Positions 7,464-15,423 are shown, counted from the first letter of the stretch. The stretch: DNA of 33,896 bases from Streptomyces sp. (GCF_019510245.1 NZ_JAEKKT010000221.1:1-33896); one strand, 5' to 3'. Translations and numbers: made by a program. Notes: generated from the letters alone by a model not told the origin.

Positions 7464-7519
7464 GTGACTGCGGGCCCGTCGTGGCTGGCCGCGCAGTTCC
7501 CCGCGCCCCTTCGGGGCGC
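7464..7519 (-). repeat. Copy 2 of the recurrent intergenic element, with GCGCCCC hairpin
   Basis: On the minus strand this reads a GCGCCCC/GGGGCGC hairpin (7503-7519), then GGGGAACTGCGCGGCCAGCC and a GACGGGCCCGCAGTCACCCG tail. It has the same order as copies 1 and 3. It lies 29 bases after the hup stop, in the gap between convergent hup and murA. Confidence 0.65.
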
Positions 7520-7529
7520 TTTCGACAAT

Positions 7530-7570
7530 GACGATGGGGCGGCCCCTCCACCAGGGGCCGCCCCATCGTC
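7530..7570. terminator. Large bidirectional hairpin between convergent hup and murA
   Basis: ACGATGGGGCGGCCCCT (7531-7547) and its exact complement (7553-7569) form a 17-bp stem with a CCACC loop, extended by G7530-C7570. The position fits a shared terminator for hup and murA. It lacks a U-tract. Confidence 0.85.
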
Positions 7571-7587
7571 GTACCGGCTTTGCGGGC

Positions 7588-7649
7588 GTCAGCCGAGCGC
7601 CTTGCCCGGCAGTTCCGCCTTCGCGCCGAGTTCCACGAGCTTCTCCATG
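7588..7649 (-). pseudogene. Duplicated 3' end of murA (62-bp remnant)
   Basis: Bases 7588-7649 match 7725-7786, the last codons of murA, at 60 of 62 positions. Read on the minus strand the remnant encodes MEKLVELGAKAELPGKALG and a stop, where murA has AKVELPGKALG. The copies are 137 bp apart, in the same orientation, separated by GC-rich unrelated sequence. This is a partial tandem duplication or the scar of a past recombination. It has no start signals and is not expected to be expressed as a protein. Confidence 0.92.
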
Positions 7650-7725
7650 CTGTGTCTGCCCGGGGGGCGACCCCCGGACCCCCGGCCGGAGGGCACTGCC
7701 CCGGGCCGGGGTCAGGAGGTTGGGG

Positions 7726-9066
7726 TCAGCCGAGCGCCTTGCCCGGCAGTTCCACTTTCGCGCCGAGTTCCACGAGCTTCTCCATGAAGTTCTCGTAGCC
7801 GCGGTTGATGAGGTCGATGCCGTGGACGCGGGAGGTGCCCTGGGCCGCGAGGGCGGCGATGAGGTAGGAGAAGCCGCCGCGGAGGTCGGGGATGACCAGG
7901 TCGGCGCCCTGGAGCTTGGTGGGGCCGGAGACGACCGCGGAGTGCAGGAAGTTGCGCTGGCCGAAGCGGCAGGCCGAGCCGCCCAGGCACTCGCGGTAGA
8001 GCTGGATGTGAGCACCCATCTGGTTCAGCGCGGACGTGAAGCCGAGGCGGGACTCGTAGACCGTCTCGTGGACGATCGAGAGGCCGGTCGCCTGGGTCAG
8101 GGCGACGACGAGCGGCTGCTGCCAGTCGGTCTGGAAACCGGGGTGCACGTCCGTCTCCAGCGCGATGGACTTCAGCTGGCCGCCGGGGTGCCAGAAGCGG
8201 ATGCCCTCGTCGTCGATCTCGAAGGCGCCGCCCACCTTCCGGTAGGTGTTCAGGAACGTCATCATCGAGCGCTGCTGGGCGCCCCGGACGTAGATGTCGC
8301 CCTCGGTCGCCAGCGCCGCCGACGCCCAGGACGCGGCCTCCAGACGGTCCGACAGGGCCCGGTGGGTGTAGCCGCCGAGCTTGTCCACGCCGGTGATGCG
8401 GATGGTGCGGTCGGTGTCGATCGCGATGATCGCGCCCATCTTCTGCAGCACGCAGATGAGGTCCTCGATCTCCGGCTCGACCGCCGCGTTGGACAACTCC
8501 GTGACGCCCTCGGCGAGTACGGCCGTCAGCAGCACCTGCTCGGTCGCGCCCACGGACGGGTACGGCAGCCGGATCTTCGTGCCGCGCAGCCCCTTCGGCG
8601 CCTCCAGGTACTGGCCGTCCGCGCGCTTCTCGATGGTCGCGCCGAACTGCCGCAGCACGTCGAAGTGGAAGTCGATCGGCCGGCCGCCGATGTCACAGCC
8701 GCCGAGGCCCGGGATGAACGCGTGGCCGAGGCGGTGCAGCAGCGGGCCGCAGAAGAGGATCGGGATCCGGCTGGACCCGGCGTGGGCATCGATGTCAGCG
8801 ACGTTCGCGCTCTCCACGTACGTCGGATCGAGCACCAGCTCACCGGGTTCCTCGCCCGGACGTACCGTCACCCCGTGCAGCTGCAGCAGGCCGCGTACGA
8901 CCCGCACGTCACGGATGTCCGGAACGTTGCGCAGCCGACTGGGTGCACTGCCCAGCAGGGCGGCGACCATGGCCTTGGGTACGAGGTTCTTCGCACCGCG
9001 GACACGGATCTCGCCCTCCAGCGGGGTGCCGCCGTGGACAAGCAGGACATCGTCGTTGACGGTCAT
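7726..9066 (-). CDS. murA: UDP-N-acetylglucosamine 1-carboxyvinyltransferase (MurA)
   Basis: The 446-residue enzyme transfers enolpyruvate from PEP to UDP-GlcNAc, the first committed step of peptidoglycan synthesis. It begins MTVNDDVLLVHGGTPLEGEIRVRGAKN, with the conserved Lys-Asn pair in GAKNLVPKAM. The active-site loop reads GLGGCDIGGRPIDFH and keeps the cysteine attacked by fosfomycin, so intrinsic target-based resistance is not expected. Length fits the family. I chose the ATG at 9066 because upstream residues in the longer ORF are not MurA-like. It faces hup across a strong hairpin, and its 3' end is duplicated just beyond the stop (7588-7649). The 9067-9308 gap to the divergent YqgE gene should hold both promoters; I see no clear motif there. 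Confidence 0.97.
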   Translation of the reverse strand: MTVNDDVLLVHGGTPLEGEIRVRGAKNLVPKAMVAALLGSAPSRLRNVPDIRDVRVVRGLLQLHGVTVRPGEEPGELVLDPTYVESANVADIDAHAGSSRIPILFCGPLLHRLGHAFIPGLGGCDIGGRPIDFHFDVLRQFGATIEKRADGQYLEAPKGLRGTKIRLPYPSVGATEQVLLTAVLAEGVTELSNAAVEPEIEDLICVLQKMGAIIAIDTDRTIRITGVDKLGGYTHRALSDRLEAASWASAALATEGDIYVRGAQQRSMMTFLNTYRKVGGAFEIDDEGIRFWHPGGQLKSIALETDVHPGFQTDWQQPLVVALTQATGLSIVHETVYESRLGFTSALNQMGAHIQLYRECLGGSACRFGQRNFLHSAVVSGPTKLQGADLVIPDLRGGFSYLIAALAAQGTSRVHGIDLINRGYENFMEKLVELGAKVELPGKALG

Positions 9067-9308
9067 GAATCTCGCGTTCCATGGAGTTGGGCAGGGCCGG
9101 AAAGACAGAGTAATCGCCCATCGGCCCCCTCCCGTAGGCCCACGGACCACCCAGCTACGTCATAGCTGTGTCGCAACACGAACGGTTCCTAACCGGACAC
9201 ATGAGGTCACCGCCCGTCACCGTGCGCCGGGGGCGCTTCCTTCCGCCCTGAGCTGCATTCACCCATGGACCCGGATTGGCCCCCCACACGGCGGGAAGAT
9301 GCGGGATC

Positions 9309-9890
9309 ATGTCAGGCATGACCGAGGTGTCCTCGCTCACAGGGCGGCTGCTCGTGGCCACGCCCGCCCTGGCGGACCCGAACTTCGACCGTGCGGTGGT
9401 GCTCCTTCTCGACCACGACGAGGAGGGCTCCCTGGGCGTCGTCCTCAACCGCCCCACCCCGGTGGACGTCGGCGACATCCTGGAGGGCTGGGCCTCCCTC
9501 GCCGGCGAGCCGGGGGTCGTCTTCCAGGGCGGCCCGGTCTCCCTGGACTCCGCGCTCGGCGTCGCGGTCATCCCGGGCGGGGCCAACGGCGACCGCGCCC
9601 CGCTCGGCTGGCGCCGGGTGCACGGTGCGATCGGCCTGGTCGACCTCGAGGCCCCGCCGGAGCTGCTCGCCTCGGCCCTCGGCTCGTTGCGGATCTTCGC
9701 CGGTTACGCCGGCTGGGGCCCCGGCCAACTGGAGGACGAACTGGTCGAGGGTGCCTGGTACGTCGTCGAGTCCGAACCCGGCGACGTCTCCTCCCCGTCC
9801 CCGGAAAGACTCTGGCGCGAGGTCCTGCGCCGCCAGCGCAACGAGCTCGCGATGGTGGCCACGTACCCGGACGACCCCTCGCTCAACTGA
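9309..9890 (+). CDS. YqgE/AlgH family protein (DUF179)
   Basis: The 193-residue protein starts MSGMTEVSSLTGRLLVATPALADPNFDRAVVLLLDHDEEGSLGVVLNRP, the classic opening of the YqgE/AlgH fold. FQGGPVS, LRIFAGYAGWGPGQLEDEL and WREVLRRQ follow in the usual order. The biochemical role of the family is not established. The start could be ATG 9309 (GCGGGA upstream) or ATG 9318; other homologues as I recall begin MTEVSS, which would favour 9318. It is divergent from murA. A tnpB-type element begins right at its stop codon. Confidence 0.9.
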   Translation: MSGMTEVSSLTGRLLVATPALADPNFDRAVVLLLDHDEEGSLGVVLNRPTPVDVGDILEGWASLAGEPGVVFQGGPVSLDSALGVAVIPGGANGDRAPLGWRRVHGAIGLVDLEAPPELLASALGSLRIFAGYAGWGPGQLEDELVEGAWYVVESEPGDVSSPSPERLWREVLRRQRNELAMVATYPDDPSLN

Positions 9891-9895
9891 TGGAT

Positions 9896-9909
9896 CACTC
9901 TTTCGAGTG
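9896..9909 (+). repeat. Left-end subterminal hairpin of the tnpB element
   Basis: CACTC (9896-9900), TTTC loop, GAGTG (9905-9909). IS200/IS605 transposases recognise such single-strand hairpins instead of terminal inverted repeats. The stem is short, so the assignment rests mainly on position. Confidence 0.5.
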
Positions 9910-9962
9910 TCGCTCAGGCCGTTCGGGAATGGCGGCCCTCATTGCGACCTAGCGTCCTTCGC

Positions 9963-11134
9963 ATGAAGCTCGTGACGCAGATCAGGCTCCTGCCGACGCC
10001 GAATCAGGCTACGGCGCTGGAGGCGACCCTGCTTACGTGCAACGAAGCCGCGACCTGGGCCAGTCGCGTCGCCTTCGAGCGGGACGTGAAAAGGAACTTT
10101 CCGCTGCGCAAGCTCGTCTACGGTGAGATCAAGGCACGGTGGGGCCTTGGCTCGCAGGCTGCTCAGCACGTGATCAAGAAGACGTGTGATGCCTACACTG
10201 CGCTCAGGGCCAACCTGAAGGCTGGGAACCTCGGAAAGCCGGGCTCAAATCGGTACCGAAAGGCCGTGGAGAAGCCGATCGTCTTCCGGCCGGAGGGCGC
10301 GTAACCCTATGACGACCGGATGCTGTCCTGGCAGATCGAGGCGCGGCGGGTCTCCATCTGGACGGTCGCCGGTCGGTTGAAGGACGTGGCGATCATCGCC
10401 GGGCCTGATCAACTGGCGACCCTGGCCGTGTATCGCAGGGGAGTCGGACCTAGTTCGGCGGGACGGGATGTGGTTTCTGTACGCCACCTGCGAAGTACCT
10501 GACGTTGAGCCGAACGCCGCCCCGATGGACTTCCTCGGTGTCGACCTGGGCATCGTTAACATCGCCACCACGTCCGACGGCGAGATCATGGCTGGACGGG
10601 AGCTCAACCGCATCCGGGTACGCGAGCGGAAGCTGCGTGTTCAAACTTCACAAAAAGAACACAGCGTCCGCCAAGCGCCGCTTGAGGAAGCGACGCCGTA
10701 AAGAGGCGCGTCGGGTGACGGACATCAATCACAAGATCGCGAAGCGTGTGGTGGTCGAGGCGGAACGCACCGGTCGTGGGATCGCCCTGGAGGATCTGAC
10801 GGGCATCCGCGAGCGGGTACGGCTTCGAAAGCCCCAACGGGCCACTCACTCCAGTTGGGCTTTTGCTCAACTGGGTCAGTTCATCGCGTACAAAGCTCGT
10901 CGGGTCGGAGTGCCAGTGGTGTACGTAGATCCTGCATACACCTCCTGCACCTGCGCCGAATGCGGGCACACTGACAGAGCGAACCGGCTCTCGCAGGCCA
11001 GGTTCGTATGCCGGAACTGCGGATTCGTTGATCACGCAGATCGGAACGGCTCCCGCAACATCCGCGCTCGTGCGTGGGCGTTGTGGCGACGCGGGGCCCG
11101 GTCAACGGCCCCCGTCCCGTCTTGGCGTGCGTGA
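9963..11134 (+). pseudogene. tnpB: Disrupted TnpB (RNA-guided nuclease family) gene
   Basis: Three reading frames together encode one TnpB. Frame one (9963-10304) starts MKLVTQIRLLPTPNQATALEATLLTCNEAATWAS and stops at an in-frame TAA (10302-10304) followed by more TnpB sequence. A +1 shift near 10437-10441 leads to the frame with RuvC-I GVDLGIVNIA (Asp codon 10543). A second +1 shift near 10634-10645 leads to the frame with RuvC-II IALEDLTGI (Glu codon 10790), a zinc finger CAECG/CRNCG and RuvC-III HADRNGSRNI (Asp codon 11039). The catalytic DED residues and zinc cysteines are all still encoded, so decay is recent, but one nonsense and two frameshift changes make a full protein unlikely without read-through. 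Confidence 0.9.
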
Positions 11135-11157
11135 GGCGGGACCGGGCGCAAACGCAG

Positions 11158-11217
11158 CGCCGCAGCCGGCGGTGCCCGTTGTGCAAGCCTGGGATCCATA
11201 GTTCCCGGCGGTTGATT
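11158..11217 (+). ncRNA. Possible remnant guide (omega/re) RNA and right end of the tnpB element
   Basis: TnpB guide RNAs are made from the 3' end of the gene through the right end, with the guide taken from flanking DNA. Here two hairpins (11158-11171 and 11188-11208, the second with one bulged T) end in CGGTTGAT. A guide would then start at about 11218 and read into the leader of the DUF3039 gene. This is inference from element architecture. Confidence 0.4.
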
Positions 11218-11230
11218 ACCCTTGGCTCCT

Positions 11231-11509
11231 ATGAGCACTCTTGAGCCCGAGCGCGGGACTGGTACGGGGACCCTCGTAGAGCCGACGCCGCAGGTGTCCC
11301 ACGGCGACGGCGACCACGAGCGCTTCGCCCACTATGTCCAGAAGGACAAGATCATGGCGAGCGCCCTCGACGGCACCCCCGTCGTGGCGCTGTGCGGCAA
11401 GGTGTGGGTGCCCGGCCGCGACCCGAAGAAGTACCCCGTGTGCCCCATGTGCAAGGAGATCTACGAGTCCATGGGCAGTGGCGGCGACGGCGAGGGCAAC
11501 GACAAGTAG
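11231..11509 (+). CDS. DUF3039 family small zinc-ribbon-like protein
   Basis: The 92-residue protein has an acidic, flexible N-terminus and a conserved core HYVQKDKIMASALDGTPVVALCGKVWVPGRDPKKYPVCPMCKEIYESM. A cysteine in ALCGK and a CPMC pair could bind a metal. DUF3039 is a conserved actinobacterial family of unknown function, and no role is proposed. The ATG at 11231 follows the right end of the tnpB element by only about 15 bp, so the insertion must have replaced or abuts its promoter. A strong terminator follows the stop. Confidence 0.88.
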   Translation: MSTLEPERGTGTGTLVEPTPQVSHGDGDHERFAHYVQKDKIMASALDGTPVVALCGKVWVPGRDPKKYPVCPMCKEIYESMGSGGDGEGNDK

Positions 11510-11536
11510 GGCCCCGCTCCCCGACTGGGCTTCCAG

Positions 11537-11573
11537 AGGCCCCGGGCACGCTTTGGCGTGCTTCGGGGCCTTT
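11537..11573 (+). terminator. Intrinsic terminator after the DUF3039 gene
   Basis: AGGCCCCG and CGGGGCCT pair around an inner GCACGC/GCGTGC stem with a TTTG loop, and TTT follows. The stem has a small internal loop. Confidence 0.85.
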
Positions 11574-11682
11574 GTCGTGCCAGTGCATTGCGTGGGGTTC
11601 CCCGATCGGGGAATGGTCGAGACCTCTTGTCGGCTTACCCTGCTTCTCCGTACCCTCCTGGTGTTGTGCAGGGCGAAATCCT

Positions 11683-11701
11683 CGTTGCGCATATTGCAAC
11701 G
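11683..11701. promoter_or_regulatory. Palindromic operator candidate before the truncated sugar ABC operon
   Basis: CGTTGCGCATATTGCAACG has perfect 6-bp arms CGTTGC (11683-11688) and GCAACG (11696-11701) around 7 bases. The size and TTGC/GCAA arms resemble LacI- or ROK-type sites in sugar operons. It lies 10 bp before the residual permease codons and 42 bp before the intact permease. The regulator is not encoded here. Confidence 0.5.
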
Positions 11702-11710
11702 CAGGCCTGC

Positions 11711-11746
11711 CTGTGGCTGCTGCGCCGGCAGGGGGAGGAGCTGTGA
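11711..11746 (+). pseudogene. Residual C-terminus of a lost upstream ABC permease
   Basis: Read in the frame that ends in the TGA at 11744-11746, these bases encode LWLLRRQGEEL and a stop overlapping the next GTG start as GTGA. That ending and the four-base overlap are what the first (MalF-type) permease of a sugar ABC operon usually shows next to its MalG-type partner. No start or upstream permease sequence precedes it. This suggests a deletion fused the operator region directly to the tail. It is an inference from a very short segment. Confidence 0.45.
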
Positions 11747-12597
11747 CCGTCGTGAACCTTGTGCGCGGGTTCGGGCGCCGGCCGGGGCGGTCCATCACCG
11801 AGGGGGTGGCGCTGGTGGTCGCCGTACTCGTCGCCTTTCCGCTGTACTGCATGGTCCTGGGCGCCTTCGAACCGGCCGGGGAGATCGAGTCGGACCGGCC
11901 CGGGCAGTGGACTCTCTCGCCGTCTCCGGAGTCCTTCCGGCGGGTCTTCGGGCAGCAGGAATTCGGCCGTTACTTCGTCGACAGTTGGGTCGTCGCGGGC
12001 AGTGTGGTCATCGTCTCGGCGCTGAGCGCCTTTCTCGCGGCGACCGCCGTGACCCGATTCCGGTTCCGCTTCCGGACCACCCTGTTGATCATGTTTCTGG
12101 CGGCCCCGATGGTGCCCCTGGAGGCCCTCGCCATCTCCCTCTTCTTCCAGCTGCGGGACTTCGGTCTGCTGAACACGCTGGGCTCGCTGATCCCGCCCCA
12201 CATCGCCTTCTCGCTGCCCTTCGCGATCTGGATGCCGCGGGGGTTCGTGAAAGGGGTGCCGGAGGCCCTGGAGGAGGCGGCGTACACCGACGGGGCGAGC
12301 CGGTCGCGCTTTCTCCGGCAGATCCTTTTCCCGCTCGTCCTGCCGGGCCTGGTGGCCACGAGCGTGTTTTCCTTCATCTCCGCCTGGAACGACTTCCTGT
12401 TCGCCAAGTCCTTCATCATCAGCGACACTTCGCAGTCCACGCTGCCGATGGCGCTCCTGGTGTTCTTCAAGCCGGACGACCCCGACTGGGGCGGGGTGAC
12501 GGCGGCCTCCACGGTGATGACGATTCCGGTGCTGGTGTTCTTCGTACTCGTACAGCGACGCCTGGTCTCGGGACTGGGCGGAGCGGTCAAGGACTGA
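11743..12597 (+). CDS. Sugar ABC transporter permease, MalG type
   Basis: The 284-residue membrane protein has an N-terminal helix (ITEGVALVVAVLVAFPLYCMVLGAF) and further helices around 85-110, 125-150, 155-175, 210-235 and 255-275. The EAA loop EALEEAAYTDGASRSRFLRQILFPLVLPG contacts the ATPase. MalG-type subunits pair with a MalF-type permease, a binding protein and usually a shared MsiK ATPase. Neither partner is encoded here, although the gene order I remember from S. coelicolor has a binding protein and second permease immediately upstream. The GTG at 11743 has GGGGGAGGAG just before it. The hexosaminidase gene follows at once, suggesting uptake of N-acetylglucosamine oligomers. Without partners the transporter is probably non-functional unless it uses another system's subunits. 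Confidence 0.9.
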   Translation: MTVVNLVRGFGRRPGRSITEGVALVVAVLVAFPLYCMVLGAFEPAGEIESDRPGQWTLSPSPESFRRVFGQQEFGRYFVDSWVVAGSVVIVSALSAFLAATAVTRFRFRFRTTLLIMFLAAPMVPLEALAISLFFQLRDFGLLNTLGSLIPPHIAFSLPFAIWMPRGFVKGVPEALEEAAYTDGASRSRFLRQILFPLVLPGLVATSVFSFISAWNDFLFAKSFIISDTSQSTLPMALLVFFKPDDPDWGGVTAASTVMTIPVLVFFVLVQRRLVSGLGGAVKD

Positions 12598-12610
12598 GGT
12601 GATTTCGGTG

Positions 12611-14233
12611 ATGGATCTGATTCCCGCGCCGCGCAGTCTCGTCGCCGGTTCCGGCGAGGTGCGTCTGACGGCGCACTCACAGCTCTACGCCGGCCCGGGG
12701 ACGGAGGGCGTCGGCCGCTGGCTGCGCAGCGTCCTGTGGGCGGCCGCCGGTCTGCCGCTGCGCGAGGGGCGGGAGCTCGACGACACCGAGGGCGACGGCA
12801 TCGGGCTGCTGCTCGACCCGCGCCTCGGCCCCGAGGAGTACCGCCTCGTCAGCGACCCGGACGGCGTCCTCGTCGAGGGCGGCAGCGCGGCGGGTGTCTT
12901 CTGGGGCGCCCAGACACTGCGGCAGCTCCTCGGCCCCGCCGCGTACCGCAGGGCCGCCGTCGAACCCGGCCGCACCTGGGCCGTGCCGCATCTCACGGTC
13001 GAGGACTCCCCGCGATTCCCCTGGCGCGGCTTCATGCTCGACGTCGCCCGGCACTTCATGCCGAAGGAAGGCGTCCTGCGCCACCTCGATCTGCTGGCGG
13101 CGCACAAACTCAACGTCTTCCACTTCCACCTGACGGACGACCAGGGCTGGCGCGTCCGGATCGAGCGTCACCCGCGGCTCACCGAGGTCGGCTCCTGGCG
13201 GTCCCGCACGAAATTCGGTCACCGGGCCTCACCGCGCTGGGAGGAGAAGCCGCACGGTGGCTTCTACACCCAGGACGACATCCGGGAGATCGTCGCGTAC
13301 GCGGCCGAGCGGCATATCACGGTCGTCCCCGAAATCGACGTACCGGGCCACTCGCAGGCCGCCATCGCCGCGTATCCGGAACTCGGCAACACCGACGTCG
13401 TCGACACCACCGCCCTCTCGGTCTGGGACTCCTGGGGGATCTCTCCGAACGTACTCGCCCCCACCGACAACACCCTGCGCTTCTACGAGGGGGTGTTCGA
13501 GGAAGTGCTGGAGCTGTTCCCCTCGGAGTTCATTCACGTCGGCGGCGACGAATGCCTGAAGGACCAGTGGCGGGCCTCGGCGGCCGCGCAGGCCCGCATC
13601 AAGGAACTCGGACTCGCCGACGAGGACGCGTTGCAGTCGTGGTTCATCGGGCACTTCGCGAAGTGGCTTTCCGCGCGCGGGCGTCGGCTCATCGGATGGG
13701 ACGAGATCCTGGAGGGCGGGATCGCCGAGGGCGCGGCCGTCTCGTCGTGGCGCGGCTACGGCGGCGGGATCGCGGCCGCGCGGGCCGGCCACGACGTCGT
13801 CATGTGCCCCGAGCAGTACGTGTACCTGGACCACCGCCAGGCCGACGGCGCCGACGAGCCGGTGCCGATCGGATACGTCCGCACCCTGGAGGACGTGTAC
13901 CGGTTCGAACCCGTTCCACCGGGACTGGACGAATCTGAGGCACGGCGGATCCTGGGCACCCAGGCCAACGTCTGGACCGAGGTGATGGAGGACCACACGC
14001 GCGTGGACTACCAGGCCTTCCCCCGGCTGGCCGCCTTCGCCGAGGTCGCCTGGAGCGCCCTCCCGGCCCCGGCGGAGCGGGACTTCGCCGGCTTCGAGGG
14101 CCGTATGGCCGCGCACTACCGGCGGCTCGACGCCCTGGGGGTCGCCTACCGCCCGCCGGCCGGCCCCCTGCCGTGGCAGCAGCGCCCCGGCGTCCTCGGC
14201 CGCCCCCTCGACGGCCCGCCCCCGAACCGCTGA
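12611..14233 (+). CDS. Beta-N-acetylhexosaminidase, GH20
   Basis: The 540-residue enzyme would remove terminal N-acetylglucosamine (or galactosamine) from chitooligosaccharides. A GH20b-like N-terminal domain (about 1-130) includes EYRLVSDPDGVLVEGGSAAGVFWGAQTLRQLL. The catalytic barrel starts FPWRGFMLDVARHFMP, followed by NVFHFHLTDDQGWR, PEIDVPGHSQA and HVGGDE with the Asp313-Glu314 pair. A tryptophan-rich segment WDEILEGG and NVWTEVMEDH follows. No signal peptide is visible, so it may be cytoplasmic and act on imported chitobiose. ATG 12611 or GTG 12608 can use the GAGGTGA at 12596-12602, which overlaps the permease stop region, so the two genes form one operon. The 14234-14529 gap after it holds no gene. 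Confidence 0.93.
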   Translation: MDLIPAPRSLVAGSGEVRLTAHSQLYAGPGTEGVGRWLRSVLWAAAGLPLREGRELDDTEGDGIGLLLDPRLGPEEYRLVSDPDGVLVEGGSAAGVFWGAQTLRQLLGPAAYRRAAVEPGRTWAVPHLTVEDSPRFPWRGFMLDVARHFMPKEGVLRHLDLLAAHKLNVFHFHLTDDQGWRVRIERHPRLTEVGSWRSRTKFGHRASPRWEEKPHGGFYTQDDIREIVAYAAERHITVVPEIDVPGHSQAAIAAYPELGNTDVVDTTALSVWDSWGISPNVLAPTDNTLRFYEGVFEEVLELFPSEFIHVGGDECLKDQWRASAAAQARIKELGLADEDALQSWFIGHFAKWLSARGRRLIGWDEILEGGIAEGAAVSSWRGYGGGIAAARAGHDVVMCPEQYVYLDHRQADGADEPVPIGYVRTLEDVYRFEPVPPGLDESEARRILGTQANVWTEVMEDHTRVDYQAFPRLAAFAEVAWSALPAPAERDFAGFEGRMAAHYRRLDALGVAYRPPAGPLPWQQRPGVLGRPLDGPPPNR

Positions 14234-14348
14234 CCACCCCGGCCCGCCCCCTCACCGGCCCCGCTGCCCGCCGCCCGCTGCCGTCGTCCCCTCCGAACGC
14301 TTAATGGAAAAAGACCTCAAGGGTCACCGAAGAGTGTCAATCGGTACG

Positions 14349-14388
14349 CACCGGCGATGGCGTAAGAAAACGGACCAAGGCGCCGGTG
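14349..14388. promoter_or_regulatory. Inverted repeat upstream of the molybdenum hydroxylase operon
   Basis: CACCGGCG (14349-14356) and CGCCGGTG (14381-14388) are perfect 8-bp arms 24 bp apart, in the non-coding gap 14234-14529. It could be an operator or leader hairpin. I found no promoter hexamers I would trust. Confidence 0.35.
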
Positions 14389-14529
14389 AGGTGGGCGAAT
14401 GCCTCCTAGCGGACCCGTGCGTTCGAGGCTTGCGAAGATGTGCCAGAGTTGCCACGTCCGCCCTGTGAGCACGTACCGTACGGCCACACAGGTGGGACCA
14501 GGTGGGGCAGCGGGAAGGGGCAGCCGGTT

Positions 14530-15423
14530 TTGACCACGCACGCACCGCAGGCGGGGCAGTCCGTCACGCTGCCCACGACGCTGAACGAGGCCGTGGCGGC
14601 CCTCACCGACATGCCCGCCGCGGTCCCCGTCGCGGGCGGCACCGACCTGATGGCCGCCGTCAACTCCGGACAGCTCAGGCCCGCCGCCCTGGTCGGTCTC
14701 GGCCGGATCAGCGAGATCCGCGGCTGGCAGTACCAGGACGGCAACGCGCTGCTCGGCGCCGGTCTCACGCACGCACGCATGGGCCGTCCCGACTTCGCGG
14801 CCCTGATCCCGGCCCTCGCCGCCGCCGCGCGCTCCGCCGGTCCGCCGCACATCCGCAACGCCGGCACCCTGGGCGGCAACATCGCCACGGCAGCGCCCAC
14901 CGGCGACGCGCTGCCGGTGCTCGCCGCCCTGGAGGCGACGCTGATCATCGCGGGACCGGGCGGGTCCCGCCGGGAGATCCCGGTGTCGCACCTGCTGGCC
15001 GGCGTGGAGATGCTCCGCGCGGGCGAGCTGATCGGCTTCGTGCGGGTGCCGCTGCTGCACGCCCCGCAGGTCTTCCTGAAGGCGACCGGCCGCACCGGAC
15101 CGGGCCGCTCGGTGGCCTCCGTGGCGCTCGTCCTCGACCCGGCGCGGCGCGGGGTCAGATGTGCCGTCGGGGCCATAGCGCCGATGCCGCTCAGGCCCCT
15201 GGACGCCGAACAGTGGGTGGCCCGGCTGATCGACTGGGACAACGACCGCGCGCTGGTCCCGGAGGCGCTGACCGCCTTCGGCGAGTACGTCGCGGCCGCC
15301 TGCATCCCGGACCCGGCCCCCGAGCCCGACGGCTCGGTGCCGGCGCTTCCGCCCGCCGTACTGCACCTGCGGCGCACCGTCGCCGCGCTGGCCCGACGAG
15401 CACTGGGGAGGGCGCTGTCGTGA
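14530..15423 (+). CDS. Molybdenum hydroxylase FAD-binding (medium) subunit, CoxM/XdhB type
   Basis: The 297-residue protein is the flavin subunit that passes electrons from the iron-sulfur subunit to the acceptor. It shows the FAD-binding segments AAVPVAGGTDLMAAVNSGQLRPAALVGLGRI and HIRNAGTLGGNIATAAPTGDALPVLAAL, and a C-terminal CO-dehydrogenase-flavoprotein domain (about 180-290). I chose the TTG at 14530 because GGGAAGGGG lies upstream and residues before it are not family-like; the ATG at 14440 is an alternative. The stop overlaps the next start by four bases (GTGA). It is the first gene of a four-gene coupled operon. Confidence 0.88.
   Translation: MTTHAPQAGQSVTLPTTLNEAVAALTDMPAAVPVAGGTDLMAAVNSGQLRPAALVGLGRISEIRGWQYQDGNALLGAGLTHARMGRPDFAALIPALAAAARSAGPPHIRNAGTLGGNIATAAPTGDALPVLAALEATLIIAGPGGSRREIPVSHLLAGVEMLRAGELIGFVRVPLLHAPQVFLKATGRTGPGRSVASVALVLDPARRGVRCAVGAIAPMPLRPLDAEQWVARLIDWDNDRALVPEALTAFGEYVAAACIPDPAPEPDGSVPALPPAVLHLRRTVAALARRALGRALS

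Larger units (their letters stand above)
9892..11217 (+). mobile_element. Decayed IS200/IS605-family (tnpB-only, IS1341-like) element
   Basis: About 1.3 kb with clearly lower GC than its neighbours lies between the stop of the YqgE gene and DUF3039. The left end has a subterminal hairpin CACTC-TTTC-GAGTG (9896-9909) just after CTGAT (9887-9891), close to the TTGAT-type target known for ISDra2-like elements. The right end has a hairpin CGCCG-CAGC-CGGCG (11158-11171) and then a CC-GGGA/TCCC-GG stem (11188-11208) followed by CGGTTGAT, as at the right end of many tnpB elements. No tnpA is present, so it would need a transposase in trans. Exact ends are inferred. Confidence 0.75.

Noticed and set aside
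10320..10701. Two short ORFs inside the tnpB region as separate genes
   Set aside because: Both encode consecutive parts of one TnpB protein in shifted frames, so they are pieces of the pseudogene.
14440..14530. ATG 14440 as the start of the FAD subunit
   Set aside because: It adds 30 residues unlike the family; TTG 14530 has a better ribosome site and starts where family similarity begins.
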